Assembly (NCBI GenBank): GCA_964569315.1
Contig: CAZMUZ010000084.1
Location: 1 to 16,624, forward strand
Length of the DNA: 16,624 nucleotides
Direction: 5' to 3'
Source: CADEFF01 sp964569315
GTDB lineage: Bacteria; Pseudomonadota; Alphaproteobacteria; Dongiales; Dongiaceae
Below, one piece after another: positions 7,928-15,035 of this stretch. The notes beneath the pieces are model-generated. The model saw only the letters and a program-made list of their open reading frames with translations, ran no database searches and was not told the DNA's origin. Within the stretch, counting starts at the first letter, position 1, and each line of letters starts with the position of its first letter. The position numbers were made by a program, and so were the translations under genes.

Positions 7928-8467
7928 TCAGGACGCGCCCAGCGCGTAGCTTTCCTCCGCGCGATAGAGCGGCCCCTCGCTCCGCGTGAAGCTGGAGAAG
8001 AGCGTGAAGTGGGTCACGGGAAAACGGCCGCTGCGGAAAAGGCTGTTCTGCGCAAGGAAATCCTGCAGCTTGCCGAGCTGCGCGACGTTCGAGCGCGTCA
8101 GCGTGACGTGCGGACGGAAGCGCTGCCCGTCCGGCGCGATGCCGGCGCGCACCGCCGCCGATTCGATCTTGTCGTGCAGATGCTGAAGCGCCGGCTGCGG
8201 CTGCACGCCGGCCCAGACCGCGCGCACCTTGGTGCCGCTGCCGAAATGGCCGACGCCGGCGAGCTCGAGATCGAACCCCGGCGCGCGAATACCGGCGAGC
8301 GACGCATCGACATCCTCCATCGTCCCGCCATCCACCTCGCCCAGAAACCGGAGGGTCAGGTGGAAATTCTCCTCCGGGACCCACCGCACGCCCGGCAGCC
8401 CGCCGCAGAGCAGCGAGAGCCGAAACCGTATCTGCGCCGGCAGCGCGAGGGCGACAAAGAGACGCAT
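7928..8467 (-). CDS. thpR: RNA 2',3'-cyclic phosphodiesterase (2'-5' RNA ligase family)
   Basis: A member of the 2H phosphoesterase superfamily (LigT/ThpR) that hydrolyses 2',3'-cyclic phosphate RNA ends and can reversibly join 2'-5' bonds; cytosolic. The protein has 179 residues and the two defining HxTx motifs: HLTL at 36-39 and HVTL at 120-123. The N-terminus MRLFVALALP and the late FTLFSS are typical. GAGGG lies 7 nt before the ATG. It is the first gene of a unit with cobB and the UDG-family gene and has a promoter-like sequence of its own upstream. Confidence 0.94.
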   Translation of the reverse strand: MRLFVALALPAQIRFRLSLLCGGLPGVRWVPEENFHLTLRFLGEVDGGTMEDVDASLAGIRAPGFDLELAGVGHFGSGTKVRAVWAGVQPQPALQHLHDKIESAAVRAGIAPDGQRFRPHVTLTRSNVAQLGKLQDFLAQNSLFRSGRFPVTHFTLFSSFTRSEGPLYRAEESYALGAS

Positions 8468-8504
8468 GCTTTCCCTCAGACGGCGGTCGGGAGGCGGGTC
8501 GGAA

Positions 8505-8534
8505 ACTATAGCGCGGCATCCGCGGCGCCGTCAG
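8505..8534 (-). promoter_or_regulatory. Candidate promoter for the thpR-cobB-UDG unit
   Basis: On the minus strand CTGACG (8529-8534, 4 of 6) and TATAGT (8505-8510, 5 of 6) are separated by 18 bp. The predicted start near 8498 would leave a leader of about 30 nt carrying the GAGGG ribosome-binding site of thpR. It lies in the 91-nt gap after the FIST gene, and this TATAGT is the best -10 box among the candidates reported in this window. Confidence 0.45.
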
Positions 8535-8558
8535 CGACGCGATGAAGCAGCGGCGCCT

Positions 8559-9692
8559 TCAGAGGAAAAGCGCGAGCACGCCGGTATAACCATAGAGCCG
8601 GTTGTGGCAGATCTCGCCATTGGCGAGGAAGCTGACGAGCGGCACCGGCCCCAGCGCATCGGCGAGGATCGCCATCTCCTGCGAGTCGGCGCCGAAGAGA
8701 TTGGCGCCGCGCGCGACGCAGGCGAAATAGACGCCGCCCTTGATCGCCGTGCCGGCGCGGCCGCGCAGCTTCTCCAGCATCTGCCGCAGGTCGCGCTCCG
8801 CCGCATCGCGGTCGCGCCGCACGAAGAGGAGCCTCCGGCCGCGCTCGACCGTGTCCCCGATCGCGAGCCAGCCCTTCTGCCGGTCGATGCCGATGAGGTT
8901 GCGCACCAGATAGTCGTTGCGGTCCGAGCCCGCGATCGGGAGCGCCACATGGATATAGCCGGCGATGCGCTCGGGGTTCCGGCTCAACACCTCGCCGATC
9001 TCCTTGCCGAAGACCTCGAAGGCGGGCCGCCCGTCGATCGCCTTGACGATGTTGTCCTCGGCGTCGGTCACCTCATGCACCGGCCCGATCGGCGAGCAGC
9101 CCTGGGTGAGGCCGGTCGCGACCGCGAGCTTGCCGGCGAAGAACGCACCCGAAATGCCGCCCTCGACCACGCCGCTCGCGACCTGTGGAAAGCTGCCGCC
9201 GCGCGAGCTGGTGAACCCGCCGACGAGGAAGCTGCCGGTCGCCTCGGAAAGCTCCTCCAGGATCGAGGGGCTCAGCGGATTGCGCGGGTCGGCATGCACC
9301 ATGCCGAGGAGCGGATGAGTGCGCGCAAGCCAGGCGCCGTTCTGGTCGCGGAACGGGCCGAGGCCGCCATGGACCGGCTCGAAGACCCGGAAGCTGTCCG
9401 CCGGCAGCGCCCCTACCATCAGGGCGAGGGCGGGCCGGTCGTAATATTCGCGCGGGCTGCCGCCCTCGCTCTGCGCGCCGATACCGATGCCGGTGGTGCC
9501 GATCCAGTCCGCGATGCCGGTTTCGGCCCGCAAGCCTGCCAAGATTTCGCCAAGATGCGGTGCAAGGTAGTCGGTCGCGTAGAGGAACCCCATATTCTCG
9601 TCCTGCCGCCGCGGGCCGAGCACTGCCAGCGCGCCCGAGAGAATCTCCTGCCAGGACGATCCGGCCCCATGCGCCACGCGAAAACCCACCAT
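8559..9692 (-). CDS. FIST-domain sensory protein
   Basis: A 377-residue soluble protein with the FIST_N and FIST_C organisation: an N-terminal half with a TTGIGIGAQSEG turn and DRPALALMVGALP, then GFTSSRGG, FAGKLAVATGLTQGCSPIGP and a C-terminal half ending LYGYTGVLALFL. FIST domains are thought to bind small ligands in signal transduction, but no output domain is attached here. ATG 9692 has AGGA 6 nt upstream, overlapping the stop of the esterase gene, so the two genes are probably co-translated (9-nt gap). The ligand and partner are unknown. Confidence 0.87.
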   Translation of the reverse strand: MVGFRVAHGAGSSWQEILSGALAVLGPRRQDENMGFLYATDYLAPHLGEILAGLRAETGIADWIGTTGIGIGAQSEGGSPREYYDRPALALMVGALPADSFRVFEPVHGGLGPFRDQNGAWLARTHPLLGMVHADPRNPLSPSILEELSEATGSFLVGGFTSSRGGSFPQVASGVVEGGISGAFFAGKLAVATGLTQGCSPIGPVHEVTDAEDNIVKAIDGRPAFEVFGKEIGEVLSRNPERIAGYIHVALPIAGSDRNDYLVRNLIGIDRQKGWLAIGDTVERGRRLLFVRRDRDAAERDLRQMLEKLRGRAGTAIKGGVYFACVARGANLFGADSQEMAILADALGPVPLVSFLANGEICHNRLYGYTGVLALFL

Positions 9693-9701
9693 CGCCCGTC
9701 C

Positions 9702-10496
9702 TCAGCCCTGCGCCGCGGGCAGCGCGTCGATCATCGCGCGCAGCGTCGGCAGCAGCCGTTCGACGATCTTCGCGACCCCCGCCGCGTTCGGATGGATGCC
9801 ATCCGCCTGGTTGAGGGCGGGGTCGGTCGCCACCCCTTCGAGGAAGAACGGATCGAAGCGCACCCGATGCTTCCCGGCGAGGCGGGGATAGAGCGCATCG
9901 AACTCCGCGACATAGTCGGCCCCGAGATTGCGCGGCGCGCGCATGCCGGCGAAGAGCACCGGGATCTTCTTCGTCGCGAGCCGGGCCAGCATCGCGTCGA
10001 GATTGCGCTCGGTCCCCGCCGGATCGAGGCCGCGCAACCCGTCATTGGCACCGAACTCGAGGATGACGAGATCGGGCCCGTCGCCGAGCGCCCAGTCGAG
10101 CCGCGCGAGGCCGCCGGCCGAGGTATCGCCCGCGACGCCGGCATTCGCCACGCGCGCCGCGACGCCCGCCGCCTCGAGCGCACGCTGGAGCTGCGCCGGG
10201 AAACCTTCCGCCTCGGGCAGGCCGTAGCCCGAGATCAGGCTGTCGCCGAAAGCGAGAATGGTGACGGGCTCCGCCGCCTGCGCAATCCGGAAGCCGGCGC
10301 CGGAAAGCAGGACCGCCGCCGCCAGCGCCGCCAGAACGGCGCGGCGTCCCGCCGGGGTTCCGCCGTCGCCGGACCGCGCGATGAGGTCGCTCGGGATGAT
10401 CTTTCCTCCCTTTGCTGCAAGAACCGGGGCCGCATCGCCGGGGAAACCGTCGATGACCCGAATGTGATGTGCGCCCTGGGGTTCTTCAACGATCAT
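9702..10496 (-). CDS. SGNH-family arylesterase / TesA-type lysophospholipase, exported
   Basis: A GDSL hydrolase related to TesA, predicted to cleave acyl esters or thioesters in the periplasm. Numbered from ATG 10496, it has a signal peptide (GRRAVLAALAAAVLL ... AQAAEP, about 50-76), the nucleophile Ser86 in GDSL, Gly123, Asn151 in GANDG, and the Asp232/His235 pair in DGIHPN. The start is uncertain. The only in-frame standard starts are ATG 10496 and GTG 10514; both lack a good ribosome-binding site and leave an odd leader of about 50-55 residues before the signal peptide. A strong GGGAGG precedes two ATC codons at 10400 and 10397; starting there gives about 231 residues, the usual size. The divergent neighbours are ybbA/ybbP-like, as with tesA in E. 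coli. Confidence 0.85.
   Translation of the reverse strand: MIVEEPQGAHHIRVIDGFPGDAAPVLAAKGGKIIPSDLIARSGDGGTPAGRRAVLAALAAAVLLSGAGFRIAQAAEPVTILAFGDSLISGYGLPEAEGFPAQLQRALEAAGVAARVANAGVAGDTSAGGLARLDWALGDGPDLVILEFGANDGLRGLDPAGTERNLDAMLARLATKKIPVLFAGMRAPRNLGADYVAEFDALYPRLAGKHRVRFDPFFLEGVATDPALNQADGIHPNAAGVAKIVERLLPTLRAMIDALPAAQG
10395..10410 (-). promoter_or_regulatory. Strong Shine-Dalgarno followed by ATC codons (possible non-canonical start)
   Basis: Read on the minus strand this is GGGAGGAAAGATCATC, in frame with the esterase. The GGAGG is 4 nt from the first ATC (10400) and 7 nt from the second (10397). No ATG, GTG or TTG lies in frame between 10496 and the signal peptide. Either a rare ATC start is used, a former ATG has mutated, or the motif is fortuitous. 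Confidence 0.45.
10461..10489 (-). promoter_or_regulatory. Weak candidate promoter for the esterase-FIST unit
   Basis: On the minus strand TTGAAG (10484-10489, 4 of 6) and CACATT (10461-10466, 3 of 6) are 17 bp apart. Transcription would begin near 10454, downstream of the ATG at 10496 and upstream of the ATC candidates, which agrees with the shorter protein. Confidence 0.22.
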
Positions 10497-10528
10497 CGGC
10501 AGGTTCTGCCCCACCCACGGGAGTTGGC

Positions 10529-11233
10529 ATGATCCGTCTCGATTCCGTCGAGGTCACCCTGACGAGCGCCGCCGGCCCGGTCAACGTCCTGAACGGGCTC
10601 GATCTCGCGATCGAGCGCGGCGAGACGGTGAGCGTGCTCGGCCCTTCCGGCGCCGGCAAGACCACCATGCTGATGGTGATCGCCGGGCTCGAGCGCGCGC
10701 GGTCGGGCCGCATCGCGATCGACGGCACGGATCTCCGCGGGCTCGACGAGGACGGGCTCGCGCGCTTCCGCCGCGGGCGCATCGGCATCGTCTTTCAGGG
10801 CTTCCATCTGATCCCGACCATGACGGCGCTCGAGAACGTGGCCGTGCCGCTCGAGCTCGCCGGCCGCGCCGACGCCTTCCCGCGCGCCGAATCGGAGCTC
10901 GCTGCGGTCGGGCTCGGCAAGCGGCTCGGCCATTACCCGGCCGAGCTTTCCGGCGGCGAGCAGCAGCGCGTCGCGCTCGCGCGTGCCTTCGCGATCGAGC
11001 CCGCGATTCTCCTCGCCGACGAGCCGACCGGCAATCTCGACCAGGAGACCGGCCGCGAGGTCATGGACCTGATGTTCGGCGAAGTGGCGCGCCGCGGCAC
11101 GACGCTGCTGCTCATCACCCACGACGAGCGTCTCGCCGGGCGCTGCGGCCGGAGCCTGCATCTCGTCGATGGCCGGATCGCGAACGGCGAGACGGGTCAT
11201 GGTGCGGCGGGGGAAGCCGACGATGCGCGCTGA
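10529..11233 (+). CDS. ABC transporter ATP-binding protein, YbbA/LolD-like
   Basis: The ATPase of a MacB/LolCDE-type ABC system (type VII fold), 234 residues. Motifs: Walker A GPSGAGKTT (38-46), Q-loop Gln90, signature LSGGEQQR (140-147), Walker B ILLADEPTG (from 160) and switch His198. GFHLIPTMTALENV is typical of the LolD/YbbA branch. ATG 10529 has GGGAG 6 nt upstream. It lies 33 nt before the large FtsX-type permease gene and should form a complex with that protein; the pair next to a TesA-type esterase gene reproduces the E. coli tesA/ybbA/ybbP order. This supports YbbA rather than LolD, whose partners are two smaller permeases. Confidence 0.92.
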   Translation: MIRLDSVEVTLTSAAGPVNVLNGLDLAIERGETVSVLGPSGAGKTTMLMVIAGLERARSGRIAIDGTDLRGLDEDGLARFRRGRIGIVFQGFHLIPTMTALENVAVPLELAGRADAFPRAESELAAVGLGKRLGHYPAELSGGEQQRVALARAFAIEPAILLADEPTGNLDQETGREVMDLMFGEVARRGTTLLLITHDERLAGRCGRSLHLVDGRIANGETGHGAAGEADDAR

Positions 11234-11266
11234 ACCCACGCCGTACCCCTCGTCGGAACCGCGCCG

Positions 11267-13840
11267 ATGACCGACGCCGCGCTCGAGGACGAACGGATTC
11301 CGCTGCGAAACGAGAGGGCCGGGGCGGGGCTCGCCTTCCGCCTCGCGGGCCGCGAGCTGCGCGGCGGGGTCAAGGGCTTCCGCGTCTTCCTGCTCTGCCT
11401 CGCGCTCGGCGTCGCGATCATCGCCGCCGTCGGGTCGCTGGCCGCGATGGTGACGGGCGGCATCGCCGCCAATGCGCGCACGCTCCTCGGCGGCGATATC
11501 GAGCTCAGGCGCGTCTACCGGCCGGCGGAGCCGGAGATCTTGGAGCGGATGGCCAGCACCGGCACGGTTTCGCGCCTCCGCGAGATGCGCGCCATGGCGC
11601 GCGCCGATGAAGGGGACGGGCTTGCTCAGCTCGTCGAGCTGAAAGCGGTGGATGACGCCTATCCGCTCTATGGCGCGATGGCGATCGCGGGCGCCCCCAG
11701 CCTCGCCGCGGCGCTCGGCGAAGAGGACGGCGTCTGGGGCGCCGCCGCCGATCCGGCGCTCCTCGAACGGCTCGATCTCGCGCTCGGCGACCGCATCCGC
11801 GTGGGCGACGCGGTCTTCGTGCTGCGCGCCACCATCGGCTTCGAGCCCGATCGCGGCGCGCAGATCTTCTCGCTGGGGCCGCGCCTGATGATCGCCGACC
11901 GCAGCCTCGAGCGCACCGGGCTCGTGGTGCCGGGCAGCCTCGTCTATTACAGCTACCGCGTGCGCGCCGAGCCGGGGGCGGCGCTGTCGCCGGCGGAGCT
12001 CGCCACCGAGTTCGCCAACCGCGACTGGCGGGTGCGCGATCTTTCCGATGCCGGGCCCGGGCTTCGCCGTTTCCTCCGCAGCGCCACGCTCTTTCTCGGC
12101 CTCGTCGGGCTCGCGACCCTGCTGATCGGCGGCGTCGGGGTCGGCAATGCGGTCGCGGGCTTTCTCGAGCGCCGAGCCGGCACCATCGCGATCCTGAAAT
12201 CCGTCGGCGCCACCAGCGGCATCGTCTATCGCACCTATCTGCTGCTCGTCCTGGCGCTGGCGCTGGGCGGTGTGGCCATCGGGGTGGTTGCCGGCGCCGG
12301 GCTCGCGGCGCTCACGGCGCCGATCCTCGGGCCCGAGCTCGGCGTCGATATGGCCGCCGCCCTCTATCCGGCGCCGCTGATCGAGGCCGCCCTGATGGGG
12401 CTTCTGGTCGCCCTCCTCTTCTCGCTCTGGCCGCTCGCCAAGAGCCGCGCCGTTTCGCCCGCCGAGCTTTTCCGCGGCCGCGTCGCGCTCCGGCGCTGGC
12501 AGCCGCGGCTTGCCGATCTCCTGGCCCTCGGCGTAACGGGCGCGGCGCTCGGCGCGGTCGCCCTCTTCGTCACCCCGCATCGCGGCCTCGCGCTCGGCTT
12601 TCTCGGCGGCGCCATCGTTGCCTTCGCGCTCTTCCGAGGTCTCGCCGCACTCCTCGCCTGGGGCGCCCGCCGGCTCGCGCGTCAGGCACGGAAACGGCCG
12701 GGTCTCCGTCTCGCGCTTGCCAATATCGCGCGGCCGGGCGCGCCCACGGCGAGCGTGACGCTCTCGCTCGGCCTCGCCCTCACCGTGCTGGTGCTGGTCG
12801 GCCTCGCGCAGGGCAGCCTGACGCAACAGATCCGCGCGACCCTGCCGGAGACGGCGCCTTCCTTCTATTTCATCGACATCCAGCAGGCGCAGCAGCCCGA
12901 TTTCAAGGCCGCCATCGAAGCGACCCCGACGCTCTCGAGCTATCGCGAGGTGCCGATGCTGCGCGGCCGCATAACCGCCGTGAACGGGGTGCCGGCGGAG
13001 CGCCTCACGCCCGCCCCCGGCAGCGAATGGGTGCTGCAGGGCGACCGCGGCATCACCTGGGGCCCGGCGCTTCCGGCCGGCAGCCGGCTCGTCGAGGGCG
13101 AATGGTGGCCGGCGGACTACCGGGGCCCGCCCCTCGTCTCCTTCGAGGCGGAAGCCGCGGCGGGGCTCGGCCTCGCGCTCGGGGACAAGATCACGGTCAA
13201 TGTGCTGGGGCGCGAGGTGACGGCGACGCTCGCCAATATCCGCGCCATCAAATGGACCGACCTCACGATCAATTTCGTGATGGTCTTCACCCCGGACGCC
13301 TTCGCCGGTGCGCCCGCGACCTATCTCGCCACGGCGTCGGTCGCCCCCGATCGCGAGACCGCGCTCGAGCGGCGGCTGATCCAGGCCTTCCCCAACGTCT
13401 CGATGATCCGGGTCAAGGACGCGCTCGCGGCCGTCGACCGCATCCTTTCCGCGATCGGCACGGCGGTGGCGGCGACCGCCGGCGCGACCCTCGTGGCGGG
13501 GCTCGCCGTGCTGGGGAGCGCGCTCCTCGCCGCCGAGCGGTCGCGCGCCTATGACGCGGTGCTGCTGAAAGTGCTGGGCGCCACCAGGCGCGACGTGGCC
13601 GCGGCCTTCTTCCTGGAGCATGGCTTGCTCGGGTTCGCGGCGGCGGCGCTCGCGATCCTGATCGGCAGCATCGGCGCCTTTCTGGTGGTGACGCTGGTGC
13701 TGGGCGGGGACTGGGTGTTCCTGCCGGGCCTGGCGCTCCTCATCGCCGTCGGCGGCAGCGCCGCGGCGCTGCTGCTGGGATTTGCCGGCATCCTCCGGGC
13801 GCTCTCCAGCAAGGCGGCGGATCACCTCAGGAACGAATAG
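11267..13840 (+). CDS. FtsX-type ABC permease, YbbP-like
   Basis: A large inner-membrane permease of 857 residues, about the length of YbbP, with two FtsX domains. The first helix is at about 37-62, followed by an extracytoplasmic domain opening LLGGDIEL. Helices near LFLGLVGLATLLIGGVGVG, YLLLVLALALGGVAIGVV and LIEAALMGLLVALLF make the first FtsX unit. Two linking helices, a second extracytoplasmic region and a C-terminal FtsX unit (ATLVAGLAVLGSALLAAERS onwards) follow. LKSVGAT and LKVLGAT are the coupling-helix-like motifs of each half, expected to contact the ATPase. It probably moves a lipid or lipophilic substrate, possibly linked to the esterase. The Shine-Dalgarno is weak. Confidence 0.9.
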   Translation: MTDAALEDERIPLRNERAGAGLAFRLAGRELRGGVKGFRVFLLCLALGVAIIAAVGSLAAMVTGGIAANARTLLGGDIELRRVYRPAEPEILERMASTGTVSRLREMRAMARADEGDGLAQLVELKAVDDAYPLYGAMAIAGAPSLAAALGEEDGVWGAAADPALLERLDLALGDRIRVGDAVFVLRATIGFEPDRGAQIFSLGPRLMIADRSLERTGLVVPGSLVYYSYRVRAEPGAALSPAELATEFANRDWRVRDLSDAGPGLRRFLRSATLFLGLVGLATLLIGGVGVGNAVAGFLERRAGTIAILKSVGATSGIVYRTYLLLVLALALGGVAIGVVAGAGLAALTAPILGPELGVDMAAALYPAPLIEAALMGLLVALLFSLWPLAKSRAVSPAELFRGRVALRRWQPRLADLLALGVTGAALGAVALFVTPHRGLALGFLGGAIVAFALFRGLAALLAWGARRLARQARKRPGLRLALANIARPGAPTASVTLSLGLALTVLVLVGLAQGSLTQQIRATLPETAPSFYFIDIQQAQQPDFKAAIEATPTLSSYREVPMLRGRITAVNGVPAERLTPAPGSEWVLQGDRGITWGPALPAGSRLVEGEWWPADYRGPPLVSFEAEAAAGLGLALGDKITVNVLGREVTATLANIRAIKWTDLTINFVMVFTPDAFAGAPATYLATASVAPDRETALERRLIQAFPNVSMIRVKDALAAVDRILSAIGTAVAATAGATLVAGLAVLGSALLAAERSRAYDAVLLKVLGATRRDVAAAFFLEHGLLGFAAAALAILIGSIGAFLVVTLVLGGDWVFLPGLALLIAVGGSAAALLLGFAGILRALSSKAADHLRNE

Positions 13841-13934
13841 CCCACCTCCCCGCGCGTCGCCGCTTGCCCCGCCGTGCCGGCTTCGCCACTCTCTGGCGCC
13901 GAACTTCATGCGGCAGATCGACCAGGGGATCAAC

Positions 13935-14954
13935 ATGACGAGCGAGACTTCGCGCATCTCGGCGGACGTCGACTACGAGCGGAACGGCAAGCAATGGGGC
14001 CATCTCCATGTGCCGAACTCGACCAACGAATCCGCCTTCGGCACCCTCATGATCCCGGTTTGCGTCATCAAGAACGGCAAGGGACCGACGCTGCTGCTGA
14101 CCGGCGGCGTGCATGGCGACGAGTACGAGGGCCCGCTCGCCATCATGAAGCTCGCGCGCCGGCTCCATCATGAGGACGTGCAAGGTCGCCTCATCCTCAT
14201 CCCGGGCCTCAACCTGCCGGCCTTCGTCGCCGGGCAGCGGCTCTCGCCGATCGACGGCAAGAACCTGAACCGCGCCTTCCCCGGCAAGCGCGAGGGCACC
14301 ATCACCGAGGCGATCGCGCATTACGTGATGCATGTGCTGTTCCCGCTGGCGGATGCGGTGGTCGATCTCCATTCCGGCGGCAGCACGCTCGACTATGTGC
14401 CGACCGCCATCATCCACATCACCGACAACCCGCAGCGCGACGCCGCCTCGGCCGCGCTGCAGCGCGCCTTCGGGGCGCCGATCGCGCTCGCCAACCGCGA
14501 GCTCGACGATGTGGGGCTGCTCGAGACCACGGCCGAGAAGATCGGCAAGACGGTGCTCGCGGCCGAGCTCGGCGGCGACGGCCGGGTCTCCAAGGCGGCG
14601 CTCGAGGTGGCGGAGACCGGCGTCGACAATCTCCTCGTGCATCTCGGCATCACCAAAGGGCGCATCGTGACCCCGGCCGAGCGCGGGCGGCCCGCCACCC
14701 GCTTCATGGATATTCCCGATCTCGGTTGCTATGTGAAAGCGCCGGCGAACGGCATCTTCGAGCCGTTCCACGAGCTGGGCGCGTTCGTGGCATCCGGCAG
14801 CGCCATCGGCCAGATCCATTCGCCGCATCATCCCGACCACCCGCCGGTGCCGGTGATCGCGAGTTCCGCGGGCGAGGTGATCTGCATCCGGCCGATCGGC
14901 AAGAGCGAGATCGGCGATTGCCTCTTCGTGCTGGCGCGCGAGATCGCGCAGTAG
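13935..14954 (+). CDS. Succinylglutamate desuccinylase/aspartoacylase-family zinc deacylase, DoeB-like
   Basis: A zinc carboxypeptidase-fold deacylase of 339 residues. Zinc ligands are His60 and Glu63 in GGVHGDEYEG and His146 in DLHSGG; the substrate-binding NLNRAFPG is at 110-117. The N-terminal layout and DVQGRLILIPGLNLPAF segment resemble DoeB, the N-acetyl-diaminobutyrate deacetylase of ectoine breakdown, but no other doe or eut gene is nearby, so the substrate is open. ATG 13935 has AGGGG 7 nt upstream; an in-frame ATG at 13908 is an alternative with a weaker context. The C-terminal domain (from about 235) is the beta-barrel type found in this family. It is convergent with murJ. Confidence 0.85.
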   Translation: MTSETSRISADVDYERNGKQWGHLHVPNSTNESAFGTLMIPVCVIKNGKGPTLLLTGGVHGDEYEGPLAIMKLARRLHHEDVQGRLILIPGLNLPAFVAGQRLSPIDGKNLNRAFPGKREGTITEAIAHYVMHVLFPLADAVVDLHSGGSTLDYVPTAIIHITDNPQRDAASAALQRAFGAPIALANRELDDVGLLETTAEKIGKTVLAAELGGDGRVSKAALEVAETGVDNLLVHLGITKGRIVTPAERGRPATRFMDIPDLGCYVKAPANGIFEPFHELGAFVASGSAIGQIHSPHHPDHPPVPVIASSAGEVICIRPIGKSEIGDCLFVLAREIAQ

Positions 14955-14984
14955 CGTCCTTCGGCAGCCTCCTAATTCAGCGGG

Positions 14985-15011
14985 CTCGTCCTTCGACGGG
15001 CTGGGGATGAG
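14985..15011. repeat. Degenerate REP-like hairpin
   Basis: Arms CTCGTCC (14985-14991) and GGATGAG (15005-15011) pair with one G-T-type mismatch around the 13-nt loop TTCGACGGGCTGG. The loop matches the TTCGACAGGCTCA core of the elements at 5664-5760, and its length is the same as in hairpin A. It lies in the convergent gap between the deacylase gene and murJ. Confidence 0.65.
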
Positions 15012-15035
15012 GCGATAGGCGGAGCGGAAGGGCCG

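Noticed and set aside
7264..10532. Long plus-strand frames antisense to cobB, thpR, FIST and the esterase
   Set aside because: They encode Arg/Ala/His-rich sequences without motifs, while the minus strand carries recognisable catalytic motifs throughout.
13841..13934. Possible promoter before the DoeB-like gene (TTGCCC at 13864)
   Set aside because: The matching -10 position (CACTCT) agrees too poorly with consensus to report.
10493..13957. A 1154-codon open frame on the minus strand across ybbA and the FtsX permease
   Set aside because: It is antisense to two well-recognised genes. Its product is a charged Arg/Glu/Gly-rich sequence with no domains, as expected from GC-rich codon bias in the opposite strand.
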